Below, one piece after another: positions 1 to 11,739 of a stretch of DNA of 64,000 nt. Where the stretch lies: NCBI GenBank assembly GCA_025403435.1, contig CM046330.1, positions 21,598,239-21,662,238 on the forward strand, read 5' to 3'. The stretch is from Artocarpus heterophyllus. Lineage: Eukaryota > Streptophyta > Magnoliopsida > Rosales > Moraceae. A program made the translations under genes and the position numbers. The notes beneath the pieces are model-generated. The model saw only the letters and a program-made list of their open reading frames with translations, ran no database searches and had not been told where the DNA came from. Numbering within the stretch: position 1 is the first letter of the stretch; each line of letters begins with the position of its first letter.

Positions 1-1499
1 TTCTTACATAAAACAGTGTAACCATAACTGATCATGCATTTCATAAATTTCTATGAAAGCATCTAAAACAGTTTATTCTAAAACAGTTCATACTGTAGGA
101 GGGATTCCTACTTACTTGAACTCCAAGCTAAGCAGATCTAGTTGTGTCTCGCTGCATCTACAGTATGCGAAGCATCCTCTACAGTGCTCCTCGAGCTACC
201 ATGAATGGCTAGGAATACTTCCTGGAGATCATACATTCTTGAAACTGTCATTCAGGACTCCAATACTGCTGTTTGAATCACTTCGATTTGCGTGCAGTCG
301 ATACCGAACAATTTTCATTGGAGTGGAATTAGCTCAAACAGAGGTCACCATTGTGTTCAGAGCATCGAAACGAGTCGGGAGGCGGTCTCGGATCTTCGAT
401 CGGAGGTCCGGATCACAAAAATCCAAAGTCGTCGTTGACCGACGTTGACCGGTCGTTGGCCGACTTTGACCGTCGTTGACCGGCGTCAATCGGGGTCCGT
501 TGGCAGCTGGGCTCGGGCCTACCCCCCCTAAATCGACCCTTCTGAGTCCAATGGCAGGGTCAATTTCACCTAATTCTGCCTCTAACATAGCGGGTCGGAG
601 CTCGACATTGATGGCAAAAATGGAGGCACCGATGATGGCTTTTCGGTGATGGAAACCCAAAATTGGCTGAGGGCTTTTGCTACCCATCATCCTATGAGCA
701 TTTTCCCTCATCCAATTTGAAGAAACGTGGCTGGGAAGAGCAAAAACCGAGGCTCCCGCGGCGGTTGACGGCGGCGATGGCCGTTCTCCGGCGAAACGGG
801 CTCCTTCCGTGCAATTGATCGAGGGATTTTACTCCCCTTAATCCTCTAAACTCATTGGGAGGGGTGGTGTCGGCCACCTCCTCCGGCAAGGCGGAGTTCC
901 ACCATGGGGGCGGTGGTGCATGGCGGCGATAGGCGGGCGGAGCAATCCGACCGTTGTTGAGCTGCCACTAAGGGTGGGTTTTGTTCCTCTCATCACGGTG
1001 GTCGTGTAGGAACAAGAATCACGTCGATCGGACGTCAGACGGCGAAGATATCTCGTCGGAAAGAAATGGGTTTCGCCGCCACTTTGGGCGGCGCGTGTGG
1101 CCTCCTCCGGCGGCGTTTTGGGCGGCACAGCACCTCGTTGGACTCAGCTCGCCGAGATCTTTCTATTGGCATGGGAGGTGTCGAAAACGGATGCCGGAAT
1201 CTCGAACGAGATTTGAGGAGAGAGAGAGAATTCTAGAGAGAGAAAGTGCCGAGTTTTCTCTGATTTTTTTGATTTTTCTCTCTTTTTTTTCTTTTCTTTT
1301 CTTATAAAACAAAATTATGGTCCACACAGTCCAATTCTGTACTGCATGATCTTAAACAGTCTAATTTCTATACTGCTTTGTTCTAATACTGTATAATTTC
1401 CTGTAATATTATACAGTATTTTCCTTTAATTGTACTTTGTCTTAATATAATCCTTAACTTAATGCATTTCTTAATGCATTAAAAATCTCGGGTGTTACA
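1..1499 (-). mobile_element. Gypsy-type LTR, partial (left end outside window)
   Basis: Read on the minus strand, the sequence starting at 1499 is TGTAACACCCGAG, the usual 5' end of a plant Ty3/gypsy LTR. Behind it lie short units of the kind CAGTCTAATTTCTATACTGC (about 1320-1430), then a purine/pyrimidine-rich leader (1200-1310) and an unusually GC-rich stretch (about 340-1200). The U3-like end resembles the LTRs near 56.8-57.25 kb and 63.9-64 kb. No polypurine tract adjoins 1499, so this is a 5' LTR, a solo LTR or a truncated copy. The block at about 290-340 also resembles 57935-57990. GC-rich ORFs in it (for example 838-1128) look like leader sequence. Family assignment is inferred from the ends only. 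Confidence 0.6.
428..492. repeat. GTTGACCG-type short repeat cluster
   Basis: Variants of GTTGACCG/TTGGCCGAC recur every 8-20 bp (GTTGACCGACGTTGACCGG and so on) in the GC-rich part of the partial LTR. A weaker version (TTGACCATCATTGACCATG) occurs at 58075-58100 in the related minus-strand element. CpG density is high compared with the AT-rich surroundings. Confidence 0.6.
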
Positions 1500-2177
1500 G
1501 AAACGCATCCCACTTATGGTCTGATCTTTTGTTTATCGATGTATTTGTATTCTCCAAGCATGCCTGATATGGATAGCTGAATATACAGAGTACCTTATAC
1601 TCTCGAAACGTATCCGTATCATGTTTGTAATGTGTAGCATTCTGTTAATATTATGTGAAAGTATCAAAGTCAATTGTGGGGATATTTTGTAGGAAATATA
1701 AGTATATTATTTAGGTTGAACGTTTGTGTCATGAGGATAACTGTTTAATGAAAAATCTGTCAGGTTTGTTAGCAAATCTGAGATTCCGTCTAATATCTCT
1801 ATAAATAAATTTAATGTATGGTTTTGAGTAGAAGTGTTTGTATTATATGTTTCATGATTATGTTTTAGTTTATTAGTTGAAATATAAAAATCAACTATCC
1901 TTGACTTTTCCTTACTCAAAAAGAAAAAGAAACAAAAAATAAAGTACATAGAAGTTCTTGAATAATATCCTGAATGTAATTGTAAATCACAGTCCAAGGA
2001 TAGTGAAGGACTGGAAAATGGTATGATTAGCATGTGTATTCTCTGATCAAAATGTTAAACCATAATACGGTGTTGTGAATTTGGAACAAGTCAAAAATAC
2101 TCTTGTTGAAGTATTTACTATTAGAGTAAGGTTAATACTCCAAGCAAATGAAGGGAGATACAATAACTCACAGTTAG
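1500..2177 (+). mobile_element. Internal remnant of a gypsy element, left part
   Basis: This AT-rich stretch has no recognisable coding sequence. It is placed with the gypsy element whose polypurine tract and 3' LTR follow, because the solo LTR 2178-4328 interrupts it and the sequence resumes at 4329 with the duplicated GTTAG and runs straight into the polypurine tract. It is probably the non-coding tail between pol and the 3' LTR. That assignment is inference. Confidence 0.4.
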
Positions 2178-2493
2178 TGTAACGCCCTGAAATTTATTTA
2201 ATGTTAATGTAATATAAATGATGAATTAGTGTGCCATAATTACTGTTTCAATATTAATTTGATTACTTGGTTGGATTTTGAATTTTTGGTTGTTTTGTTA
2301 ATTTGATGAATTCAAATGATTTCATATTGTTTTAAAATGATGTTTTGAGTTTTAAAACACAACAATTTGTAAAATGTTAAAAATACTCTGTTTTACAAAA
2401 CCGTGGGCAGCATATAGTTTTCACACAGTAAAACCACCCACCGATTTTCTCTATTTATTCTCTCTCTTCCTCCTCTCTCCTCACTCTCTCTGA

Positions 2494-2524
<31 letters not shown>

Positions 2525-4328
2525 TTCACCCGAGACACTCTCCTCTCTCTCTATCTCTCTCAAAATTTTTGAAACCAAATTCGAATCCAAGCATCGGGTT
2601 AGCAAGGAGGAAGCTCGGGGACGTGATTTGGCAACCGAGAACGCGGATTGAAGCTTCGATTCGAGGTTAGTTTTGAAATTTCTAGATTTTTTACAAAATT
2701 TTCAATTTTGTGCATTTTTGAAATCTAGGTTTGTTTAAGCCTAGGAAACCCTTGATTTGAGTTAAATGAACTTAGAACAACTAGAATCTAAGCTTAGATT
2801 GAAGAAAAACCGATTGGATTCAAGATTTTTCATTTTTGTCCCTATTTTCTCATTGGATTTTTGGGATTTTTAAGTTTAAATCTTGTTTAAATAAGTCCAA
2901 ATGTGTTCTACTATGTTTTTTTATCAACTATGATTGTTTTCTATGCCTGGGATTTGAGAAAAACAGGTTAGAATCAAGATTTGTGTTTTGGGGATCGAGA
3001 AACCCGTGGCTGGATTTCTAGGTTTTCCCAATTTGGCAGGCCGAACTGTGTGTTCGGTAGGCCGGACAAGGGATCGGTAGGCCGGTGTTCTTCCGTCCGG
3101 CAAGCCGAACCTGGGGAAATGACCGGCCGACCGGACCTGGCTTCCGGCAAGCCGAACTGTGCAGTTCGACCGGCCGAAGCAGGGAGTCCGACAGGCCGAC
3201 CGAAGCATAGAAAATTTTGTGATTTTCACCCGTTTTCACTGTTTTGAACCCCAACTTAAATTCCAACCTTATAGAATGATTTTAAAGATACAAATGACAC
3301 ACTAGGACATCATGAAATGGTTTAGTAACATAGAATGTCTCGAACTAGATATTGATCGACTTAGTTTATATCTAGGATCGTTCGTGGTTCCGCGGAGCTA
3401 ACGTATAGCGGACCGAGATTACGGTGTGGGGCACTGGCACGAGTATTGAGGTAGGACTTCTACCCTATTCCTTGGTAGCCTAGTTTCAAAATGATTTGGC
3501 TTTGAAAATGATTTCTATTAAAATGTTTTCAACGGTTGTTTGAAAATGAATTTATCGGTTATATTTCAATATACCGTGAACTGAAATGAACTTCATAATG
3601 AATGTAAATGACAACACTTGGTAATTGGGTTTTGAATGATGATGATAATAAACATATAGACATGATGCCATATCAGAGATCGGGTCGTGTAGCGATCGAC
3701 CTTGGGGGCAGGTCCCGAAACCCAACTGGGCCACTACTATGGTGATGTTATTATGGTTTGCCTAGGAAAAGAAAATGATATTTCTGGTTATCCAAGTAAA
3801 CTGTTATGGGTAAGAATGGTTTTACTTCAAATTGTTTATTTATTTATTCAAGGTTTCTTTTAAATAACTTCTAAATAGTGACATGTTTCTTCAAATTAAG
3901 TTATTTATAAAACATAGTCCTACTGAGCCTTTCGCTCACGTTTTATTTATTTTAAATTTCCCCTCTCTAGGTGGTTTTCCATTTAGGTTTGGAGAGGATT
4001 CTTCGGACCGAACTCAGGAGCAATAGAAGAATTAATTTATCTTTTGTATCATTTAATCAAGGCATGTGAGACTTTAACTTTATTTGTATCGGGACTGTGA
4101 TTGTATTTATGATATTGTCAGTACCATGTGTGTGCACAAGTTGTGGATTTGTGGAACCCATACTCGCTAGGTTTATTCTTTAAATATTAATTATCCATGC
4201 AATGGTTTTCTTTAAATTTTCACATTTTATATTCAATTCAACTCCTAAATTCTTGATTTTTAATTAAATTCTCTTTTAATTAATTTAAATAATCCACCAC
4301 GTCACCTCCCGTACTCCGAGGCGTGACA
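2178..4328 (+). mobile_element. Solo LTR 1 (gypsy type, family A)
   Basis: The unit begins TGTAACGCCC and ends GAGGCGTGACA, with a perfect 5-bp target duplication GTTAG at 2173-2177 and 4329-4333. No internal region follows, so it is a solo LTR left by LTR-LTR recombination. In order it carries a CT-rich leader with a TATA-like CTATTTAT (about 2450-2560), a splice-donor-like GAGGTTAG (about 2663), a CGGCaGGCCGA palindrome cluster (3035-3205), a GGTAGGACTTCTACC block (about 3450), and a TACTGAGC...CGCTCAC motif at 3921-3939. An inverted copy of the same family is at 13822-15889. Confidence 0.9.
3035..3205. repeat. TCGGCMKGCCGA palindrome cluster, solo LTR 1
   Basis: At least seven degenerate copies of a palindrome close to TCGGCAGGCCGA lie here, for example GGCAGGCCGAAC, TTCGGTAGGCCGG, CCGGCAAGCCGAAC and CGACAGGCCGACC. 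They are separated by 8-20 bp. The cluster is GC- and CpG-rich inside an AT-rich LTR. Confidence 0.85.
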
Positions 4329-4451
4329 GTTAGGGACAAACAACATTGACGGTTTAGAGTCAAAAGTGGATATCATTACGGAATTGTGATTCTTAATAGT
4401 ATTGTTAGATTTGAAATTTCGAGAACGAAATTTCTTTAAGGGGGGTAGAGT
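4329..4451 (+). mobile_element. Gypsy internal remnant, right part, with polypurine tract
   Basis: The sequence resumes after the target duplication and runs to GAACGAAATTTCTTTAAG plus a G-rich stretch (about 4420-4451), immediately before an LTR start TGTGACACCC. This polypurine-tract arrangement is typical of plant chromovirus-type gypsy elements and fixes the element on the plus strand. Confidence 0.75.
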
Positions 4452-4655
4452 TGTGACACCCATTATTTTCTTAACAGGTAATATGGTAATTAAATTAATT
4501 ATTAGTATGCTAACTAAAATTTATTTCATCTAAAATCTATTTCATCCTATTTATTTATACCTATTTCAAAATTTTCTAAAATTTTTTTATATCTATTTAG
4601 TAAATTTACCGAAACGCTCTTGGAACATCAAATTAATTACTAAAATGCCATTTGG

Positions 4656-4665
4656 CATTATATAA
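4656..4665 (+). promoter_or_regulatory. TATA box of gypsy 3' LTR
   Basis: TTATATAAAC lies about 200 bp into the LTR and is followed by a CT-rich leader, the expected place for the LTR's RNA polymerase II start. Confidence 0.55.
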
Positions 4666-5838
4666 ACTAAAGTCTGCGAATGAGACATAATGCACTTAAT
4701 GCTTCACCTACTTATCTCCCACTTCCCATTATTTTACTTCAATCGAGCCCTCTAACAAAGAAAACCATACATTCATTTTCTTTTCTCCGTGCAACACTTA
4801 TCTTCCCCTTTCTCCTTGAAATGTCTTCCTCTCATTCTCTTATTCTTCTTCCTTTTTCTGCTCTCTAAACTTAAGAAACCCAACTCCATGTCATTCAAAA
4901 GTTCCCATGCTAAAGTTAAACTTGAGCTTTAATCTCTTGAATTGATGACTTAAAGTTTTCAATGAGATTTTAAGGTAAGATTTTAGAAAATTAATCTAGT
5001 CTTATCTACCATCTTTACTTTGAAATTGCTCATTTATTTTGCTGCATAATTTAGATTTTATGGTTTTGAATGAGAAAGTTTGACATAAGCATGTTTTCAC
5101 CCTTATTTGTAAAAAAGGCTAGAGATATAGTTTGATGATGATTTTGGTATAAAACTCATGAAAATATGTTTATTATGATTATATAATGCAAGCTGTATAT
5201 TTTGGAATGGTTTTAAGATTTTGAACAAAGATAATATGTTTTGGGTTAAAGAAAAATTTGACATTCCATAAACTTTGTAATACCTCTATAGGCAGTGGCT
5301 ATTTCTTGATATTTTGGGATTAAATTAAAATGAATTTTATAAATTGGTTTGCATATTTAAAAAGTAGATATCCTAAGCTTTCTAACGAGCTATCATAAAT
5401 CTAAATCGGAGTTGTATTTTATTTTCTATGAAATTTTCAATTTTCAGATTGAAAACTAGCAAATCTGCCAGTTTGTCATGGTATACCTGCAGCTAACCTG
5501 AACCAAGAACCCATCTTTGCTCACCACTTAATTCTTTAATGTCTTGCAACCTTTCCAATATTATCCTAAGTGATTGATGAATCTTATTAGGGACTAAAAC
5601 ATATAGATTACTTGTTTAATTTTATATTGTGTTAAGACAAAAATTGTTTACTGTGGTATTCAAAAAAAGATTTGCATAAAGGCTTTAATGGCACACTAAT
5701 AAGATGGATTTACATATGATTTATTTATGAATGTGGTTGTATGTTGTGTTTTAATTTTAATTGTCCTTATGCACGCCTTAGGATCAAGGGAGTGTGAAGC
5801 TAACGTTAATTGATTCCAAGATTTAAAGATTGTTGATA

Positions 5839-6174
5839 AGCTTGAAAGGTAAGGATTCTATTACTTATCTTTTGTGAGATTTTTATAAAATTAAAATTGA
5901 TTGTTTTACCGCAAGATATATATATATCTATGTTGAACTGTTATTATATGAGATTTTTATATTTTGTGAGATTGAAAGGTAGGGATTCTATTACTGCTAT
6001 TATATGAGATTTTTATATTTTGTGAGATAGAATTAAAATATATATCTATGTTTTACCGCAAGCTTGAAAGGTAGGGATTCTATTACTTATCTTTTGTGAG
6101 ATTTTTATAGAATTAAAATTGATTGTTTTACCGCAAGAAATATATATATCTATGTTGAACTGCTATTATATGAG
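5839..6174. repeat. Local duplication inside LTR (about 115-bp unit)
   Basis: GCTTGAAAGGTAAGGATTC...TTATATGAG (about 5841-5957) recurs nearly unchanged at about 6062-6174. A shortened, scrambled copy lies between (GATTGAAAGGTAGGGATTC at about 5971). Each copy carries a GAAAGGTA(A/G)GGATTCTATTAC block that looks like a splice donor. Confidence 0.8.
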
Positions 6175-7204
6175 TATCACATATGAAACTATGACATGGA
6201 CTCGTCTTGTATTGTACAGCGAGGAACATAATAAATTGACACATATTATAAATTGAGAAGCATGGTTAGAAAAACTAACTCTATTAATAATGATTGAATA
6301 TAGAGAAATGGTGAGACGTGAAGAGGGCGGCGGTTACGTTCTTGGGCATGAATACCCTAAAAGTTAAAATAAGGGGAATGTGATGACGCTTCCTTAGGTT
6401 GAAAGTCCCAGAACACACTGTACAAGAATCAACTTGGTGAGGACTCAGGGCTTCATGTCCCCTCACCGGAACACCCTTGGAATATTTAGAGGGTGATCAA
6501 GCACGCCCATTTGGGTTTCGATGAGTTGAGTAATACTCTATTGAACGTGGGTACCTAGAAATAATGATGAACTGTAACATTTGTATATATGTATATGTAT
6601 GAAACTCGATAATGATTAACTATGGTATCTACAGAATATGATTATAATAAATCTCATAATATGGATAATAATGAGTATTAAATAACCATGCAGGTTTTAA
6701 TGTAGTAATGATAAAAACCTAAAGGTGAGTAATGGTTTTCTCTACTGAGCATATTGTCGCTCATTCCCTTATATTTTTATCTTTTCAGGACTCACTAAGT
6801 GTGAGATGGCTACGAGAAAAATAATTGAGGAATCTATATAGCTATATTACATTGAGACTGCTTCAATTGTTAAGAATATTCTTCATGATAATGTAAGCAT
6901 CAATTGTTACTTTCTGTGACTGTATTAAAATACGTTGAGGGTTAAAATGATGATGACGATAGTTTATATTATTAAATTTAAGGTGCTACATTAAACTTTG
7001 GTTTAATTGTCCTTTATATTTTTATTTTTGATTTAAGAGTTTTCATTTAAGCCACAGGTAATTTTTTTTAAGATTTTACTTTTATTTTTGATTTTTATTT
7101 TAATTCATTAAAAACTATTAAACCACATATAGAGGCGTTACATGAACCTAAGGAAAAAAGTAAGAACTATAATTATAATAAAATAAATAAATTATTTAAT
7201 AATA

Positions 7205-7460
7205 TGTGCGATTCCAATTCGCAATCTATCTAATATACGCATAATAATCTTAAGATAATTTGGCAGATTCTATTTTGCAATCTATGAAATGCATCCAAAT
7301 TTAATTATAATCTGGAAGATTACAATTCATAATATGCCATAGATGTAACTAATAATCATAAGATAATCTAGAAGATTTCATTTCGTAATCTGCCATATGC
7401 ATCCAAATTGAATAATGATTTGGCAGGTTCCATTTCATAAGATGCTAGATGTACGCCTAA
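7205..7460. repeat. Imperfect tandem repeat (about 105-115 bp)
   Basis: AGATAATTTGGCAGATTC...ATGCATCCAAATT recurs as AGATAATCTAGAAGATTTC...ATGCATCCAAATTG about 110 bp later, with further half-units between and after (AATCTGGAAGATTACAATTC, GATTTGGCAGGTTCC). The array is AT-rich and unrelated to the LTRs beside it. Confidence 0.6.
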
Positions 7461-8103
7461 TAATGTAAAGAGAGCCAAAAAAAAAAAAACATAGTTAACA
7501 GTTAACACCATAGAAATCAATCCCTATCATGCAGAATCGAATCACTGTCAACACACCAATTAAAAAACAAAACTTTATCAGGAAAAAAAAAAAAAACAAC
7601 AGCAGCAGCATAAAACACACATTTCTATACGATCAAAAACCAAACAGAAAAAAATCCAATCATTCACAACAGGACATATCAAAATAACATTTATCAGAAA
7701 AAGGGCATTAGCAATAGACGAGTATGTAAAACTATAAAACATTATTGAACATCAATATTCAAGTATTTATCAACTTAAATGCATTTATACGTTTTTGTCT
7801 TCAGTATTCACAGATACAAACTAAACATCTGAAGGTCTCAGGGTATACTAAGACAAACCAAGCCAAAGCACATTCATTAGAATGAATAACCCAAGGTAAA
7901 TCAAGTTGGAAACTCAGTCGGATGAAAAAAGCCAGACGCTGGCAAATATTTCAGCATAACGTAAATATAAAGGCACAAAACCACTGATCTCCTAGCAATT
8001 CAGTAAAAACAAACTGTGGTTAAAGCAATTCCACCATACGATAAAGACGGTATCTAAACGCACAATCATTTTTAACACTTCCAAGAGATATATCCTTAAT
8101 CAA
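7461..8103. other. Unassigned AT-rich sequence
   Basis: No ORF, repeat or element end was recognised. A-rich runs are present near 7477-7490 and 7586-7597. Confidence 0.5.
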
Positions 8104-8352
8104 TCAAAAGTCAAAAGTCAAAACTATAATTAAGGATGCTAATATCTCAACATTCTTCTCGTTAAACAAGAGACTACCTTCTAAGGAGGACTTCGAAACC
8201 TTATCCGATTCCAATATTTGAAGATCCTCGTCTAAAGCATCTGCATTTGCAAGAAGAGAATCAGTAATTCACTTTCCTAATTGACTTACTTCACTAGAAA
8301 AATCTAAAAAAAAACGAAGACTTGCATCCGCATGCAAGAAACTTGAGGCCAT
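8104..8352 (-). pseudogene. Possible gene relic, family not recognised
   Basis: Read on the minus strand from ATG at 8352, one frame runs 82 codons to TGA at 8104 with a single internal TGA (about codon 28). Residues after that stop (about 35-60) are acidic and protein-like (ALDEDLQILESDKVSKSSL), unlike the surrounding AT-rich noise. An intron is also possible: a donor-like GAAGTAAGTC precedes the stop and an acceptor-like TTGCAAATGCAG follows it. However, the two halves are in frame without splicing, and splicing there would break the frame. A donor-like GTAGTC also follows the acidic part. I do not recognise the family, and chance is not excluded. Confidence 0.25.
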
Positions 8353-8583
8353 TCTAAGGCAATGACACTTTGTGAGACAAGAAGAGGGACCCGAGTTAAT
8401 GTTGCAGATCTACGGCAGTATCACCAACCCCATGGACAGATCTCCTTGCCTCACCTGAAATGCCGATGCTATCAACTCTCTCAGCAGTGATGTTCTTCTT
8501 ACCACCTTGTTGATCTTTACAACAACGGACCTTCACAAAATTACGGCAGATCTTCACAGATTGCGGATCTTTGCCGCAATGTT

Positions 8584-9113
8584 TTAAATTGCAAAATGAG
8601 GTATTAAGGCATTTTTCTTTTGTGAGGTGAGGCGTAAGCCTCAATACAAAACCATATAATAATTCAAAGAATATAAAAAATTAAGCATTCAAACACAATA
8701 GTCATAAATCATAACATAACATCATAAAAAGTCAATGTTTGTACTTCATAAGAAATAAGAAGTCTAAATTAACAAGTTTCATAAGCAAGAAGCCTCAAAT
8801 AAACAAGTCCTAAAATAAGTAGTTATGACCTCTAGTTTAAAAGCCACCCCATTAAATTCAATCTTCACAGAAAACCAATTTAAACTGATTTCTCTTATAT
8901 AGGCCTTTTCTCTATAAATTTACTTCAGTCCAACTAATTATAAACCAAAAGACAGTAAGGCCTGTAACTCAGATTACGCCTTGACGAGTAGCATCAAGGC
9001 AAGCCTCAATTATAAGAGGCTTTAGACTCAGATTGAGGCTTAAGCCTCAATGCAAAATTTGGGCGCCTCTCCTTGAAGCGGGCCTTAAGGCGCAAATTTA
9101 TTGCGCAATTTTA
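8584..9113. mobile_element. Fold-back element with long imperfect inverted ends
   Basis: The left end reads AAATTGCAAAATGAGG...GAGGTGAGGCGTAAGCC. The right end, reverse-complemented, reads AAATTGCGCAATAAATTTGCGCC...GAGGCTTAAGCCTC. The ends are therefore inverted, imperfect and enriched in GAGGC/GCCTC. About 400 bp of AT-rich sequence without coding potential lies between. It may be a MITE or fold-back DNA transposon. No clean target duplication was identified, so the exact ends are approximate. Confidence 0.45.
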
Positions 9114-10483
9114 TACTATGCTTTGCTGATGTGCTCGACTACAAGATCAAGATCTTAGCGACAGATCTTCAATCACGAACGGCGCTGCGAGTTTGACACC
9201 AAAGGCTTCCATCAGCTACGCTCGATTGAATGCCTAGTTGTCAAAACTTTCAATCCTGTTGGAGATCTTTTGAAGTTAGAGGAATGCGCGACGTCCTCCA
9301 CTTGACAGAGGACGGAGAGAAGAAAGGTCCAAAGAGGAGAGAAAGGAGGCGGTGAGGAAAGATGAGCTATGTCATCAGAGAGAGCATGGGGAGAAGAAAG
9401 AGAGAGCAGATGGAGAGGAAGAGAGAGGGGTGTAGAGAGAGAGAGGGGGATTGATCTAAAAACTTTGGGAAGAGAGGGGGAGGAGAGGAAGGGAGTAAGA
9501 ATGTGTTAAAATATGTTAGGGTTTGTTTCGGAAGAATTTGCAGAAAGGAACAAAAAAAAAAAATTTGAATTGAGTAAATGATTTTTTTTTTAATCAAAAA
9601 ATATTTTTTTTTGTATAGGTAATCTGTCTCAATTTTTTTTTTTAAAATAAGAAAAATGACTATAGCAGGATAATAAACCTCAACAGAATGAAAAAAAATA
9701 GAACCGTTTTAATGTCTAAAAATACTTTTTTTGTGTCAAAAACTGTCTAAAAAAATAGTCATTGACCAAAAATTTTTTTCCCAAAAAGTCATTTTTAAAA
9801 ATCTCCTGTTTGTTTCTGATGAACGTATGTATGGATTAAGATCAAAATATCAATTAATAAATTATATTAAAAAAATAAACATAAAAGGAGCAATTTTAAA
9901 AAACCAAAAAAAAAGAAAAATGTTGATAAAGAGTATTCATGAGGGAGCCATCCAAAGGATGGTTTTGAAAAGCCAAAAAGAAGGGAGAATGTTGATAAGC
10001 AATATTAATGACATGTCCGGGTAAATTTTTTTTTAATTTAATATATAAATTGACATTTTTATTCTAATCAAAATAAACATTAACAACCCTTGATACAATC
10101 TTACCTCCTCTCACCCCTCTCCCTTCTTTATTCTTTCTCCTCTCCCCTCTATTAGAATAGGTCCCTCTCTCTCCTCCACCTCATCCCTCTCTCTTTCTCT
10201 CTCTCTATCTTCGCCCACACTCTCTCTCATCCCCTTCTCTTCTCCACCCCTTTCCTCTCTCCATTGATCCGGCACTACAAATCCGACCACAACGCTCAGA
10301 TTCAGAGTTATCATTGCGCAAAGAGCAGGCCCACTTCCTCAGCCACAAGTTGCAATTGTTGATCACACAAAATCATTGTCAGTCGTGAGCTCGAGCCTTT
10401 TATGCATCTCATTGAGATCTTCCTCCTTCGTGCAATATATGTGTTTCTCTATGTTCACTTACACGGATTAGATCGGAGAAATC
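9114..10483. other. Region without recognised gene; GA-rich then CT-rich leaders
   Basis: A GA-rich stretch (about 9310-9500) faces left and a CT-rich stretch (about 10110-10265) faces right, as two divergent 5' leaders would. The CT-rich side runs into the ATG at 10484. The middle (9540-10080) is poly-A/T-rich. Short ORFs here are low-complexity translations. Confidence 0.4.
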
Positions 10484-10669
10484 ATGGCAAAGCCATCGAA
10501 GAGCGCTGAATCGACGATGGAGTCAATGGTGTACAAGATCGCCAAGAAGATCCACAATGACAATTCGTCTTTGTCATCGGAATCAAAAGACGTGAAGTCT
10601 GAGCTGCCATTGTCTGTTAGCAGGTTTAGTTTTGCACAGGGATCTTTGATGATTAAAGCACTATACTGA
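10484..10669 (+). pseudogene. Reticulon-like N-terminal fragment
   Basis: A 61-codon ORF opens with ATG after a CT-rich, leader-like stretch. Residues 10-45 (ESMVYKIAKKIHNDNSS, then an S/E/D-rich run) resemble the cytosolic N-terminus of plant reticulon-like proteins, which bend the endoplasmic reticulum membrane. The reticulon homology domain with its two long hydrophobic hairpins should follow but is absent: the frame ends in SFAQGSLMIKALY. No later exon was recognised in the next 3 kb. It is either a 5' exon duplicate or a truncated pseudogene. The family call comes from pattern memory without a search. The reading frame itself is certain. Confidence 0.4.
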
Positions 10670-10834
10670 GAATGTCAGGAATCTAAAAAAGAATTTTTTT
10701 TGGCCATTTTATTTTATTTTATTTTTGTGTGCATTAGTATTGATCTAGGATTCGTTTTTCGATCTACTTGTTTGGTTTGTTTCTCTAATATCATACATTG
10801 TTGTTGAAAGTGCAAATAAACTAAAATTAAAAGG

Positions 10835-11180
10835 TAACCTTGCTTCGACATTTGCCAGATTAGACTCCAGCATCCTGCACCAACAATTGGAGATGTCGGT
10901 AGTTCTTGTTCCAAAATAAAATAAAATAAGATAAGCTAGCAAATTTCGTTCTGACATTTGCAACACTCCACTCCAACGACTGAAAATGGATAGTACTTTT
11001 TGTTAAAATAATAAATAAATAAATAAGAGATAATTTGGAATATTCCACTCTCACATCTCGACTAGAGACAATCAATAGTTTTGTGTTGAAAATTAAAATA
11101 TAAGAAAATAAAATTAGATAATTTGGCAAATTTTGCTCCGATGCCAAATTCCACTCTCACGACACAAGTTGACGACCAAA
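10835..11180. repeat. Imperfect tandem repeat, about 90-110 bp
   Basis: Related units recur: TTCGACATTTGCCAGATTAG, TTCTGACATTTGCAACACTCC, TGGAATATTCCACTCTCAC and TGCCAAATTCCACTCTCACG. Each is followed by an A-rich tail (AAAATAAAATAAAATAAGATA and similar). There are three to four diverged copies. Small ORFs across it are artefacts. Confidence 0.55.
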
Positions 11181-11499
11181 GTAATCAACCACATAAGGGA
11201 TTGAGAAGAAAGAGTAATTTAGACTTTTAATAAATCATCTTTTCTAATAAAATGGATGGTTTCATAAAAAGCTTCTTAAGATAGCAGTCTTGAAAAAGTG
11301 CTTCTTTAAACAGGTAGTTTTAAAAATTCCCCTTTTGGATATAATCAACCTAAAATTGAAATAATTAAGAGGGGAATGCCATAGGGATTATTTGGGTGGA
11401 TTGAGTTATGCGAAAGATTTAAAAGAGAGAGAACATAAAAAATTCTGCCAAACTTACTATGTAGATGTTTTTGCCCTTGACGCTTAGGTTTGTTTGCAT

Positions 11500-11735
11500 T
11501 ATAGGCTCCAAATTTTATAGCCTTTGACACTTAGGTCTCACTGTAAGAATTTAAACACTTAGATCCTCACACTCTGAATCTATTGCCACCATTAGTCCTC
11601 ATTTTAAGAATTTAGACATTCATATCCCTAAACTTCTAATTTGTAGGTAAACTTAGTATTCATTTTAAGAATTTGGACACTCATGTCCCCCAAACTTTTT
11701 AATTTGTTGGCACCATTATTTCCCATCTTCTTTTT
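11500..11735. repeat. Imperfect tandem repeat, about 75-80 bp
   Basis: The unit TTTTAAGAATTTRGACAYTCATRTCCC...AAACTT...AATTTGT recurs about three times (near 11535, 11605 and 11675) with about 20 percent divergence judged by eye. Confidence 0.65.
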
Positions 11736-11739
11736 GTTG

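Larger units (their letters stand above)
4452..7142 (+). mobile_element. 3' LTR of plus-strand gypsy element
   Basis: It starts TGTGACACCC directly after the polypurine tract and ends AGAGGCGTTACA; the right boundary is inferred from the TG...CA convention. It contains a TATA box TTATATAAAC (about 4656-4665), a CT-rich leader (4700-4870), a splice-donor-like AAGGTAAGATT (about 4973), a local duplication (5839-6174), the TACTGAGC...CGCTCA motif (6743-6763) and an acceptor-like TTTTCAGG (about 6784-6790). No matching 5' LTR is in the window. The short ORFs inside have no recognisable domains. Confidence 0.7.

Noticed and set aside
53..448. 131-codon ORF on the plus strand
   Set aside because: It lies inside the partial LTR, with no domain-like composition; overlapping ORFs on the other strand are equally open because of GC content.
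838..1128. GC-rich ORFs on both strands near 700-1300
   Set aside because: GC-rich leader sequence of the LTR; translations are Arg/Pro/Ser-rich with no recognisable family.
3552..3734. Similar 60-residue ORFs (MAQLGFGTCPQGR...) in solo LTRs 1 and 2
   Set aside because: The similarity only reflects that both are copies of one LTR; the diverged third copy has substitutions and stops not expected of a protein under selection.
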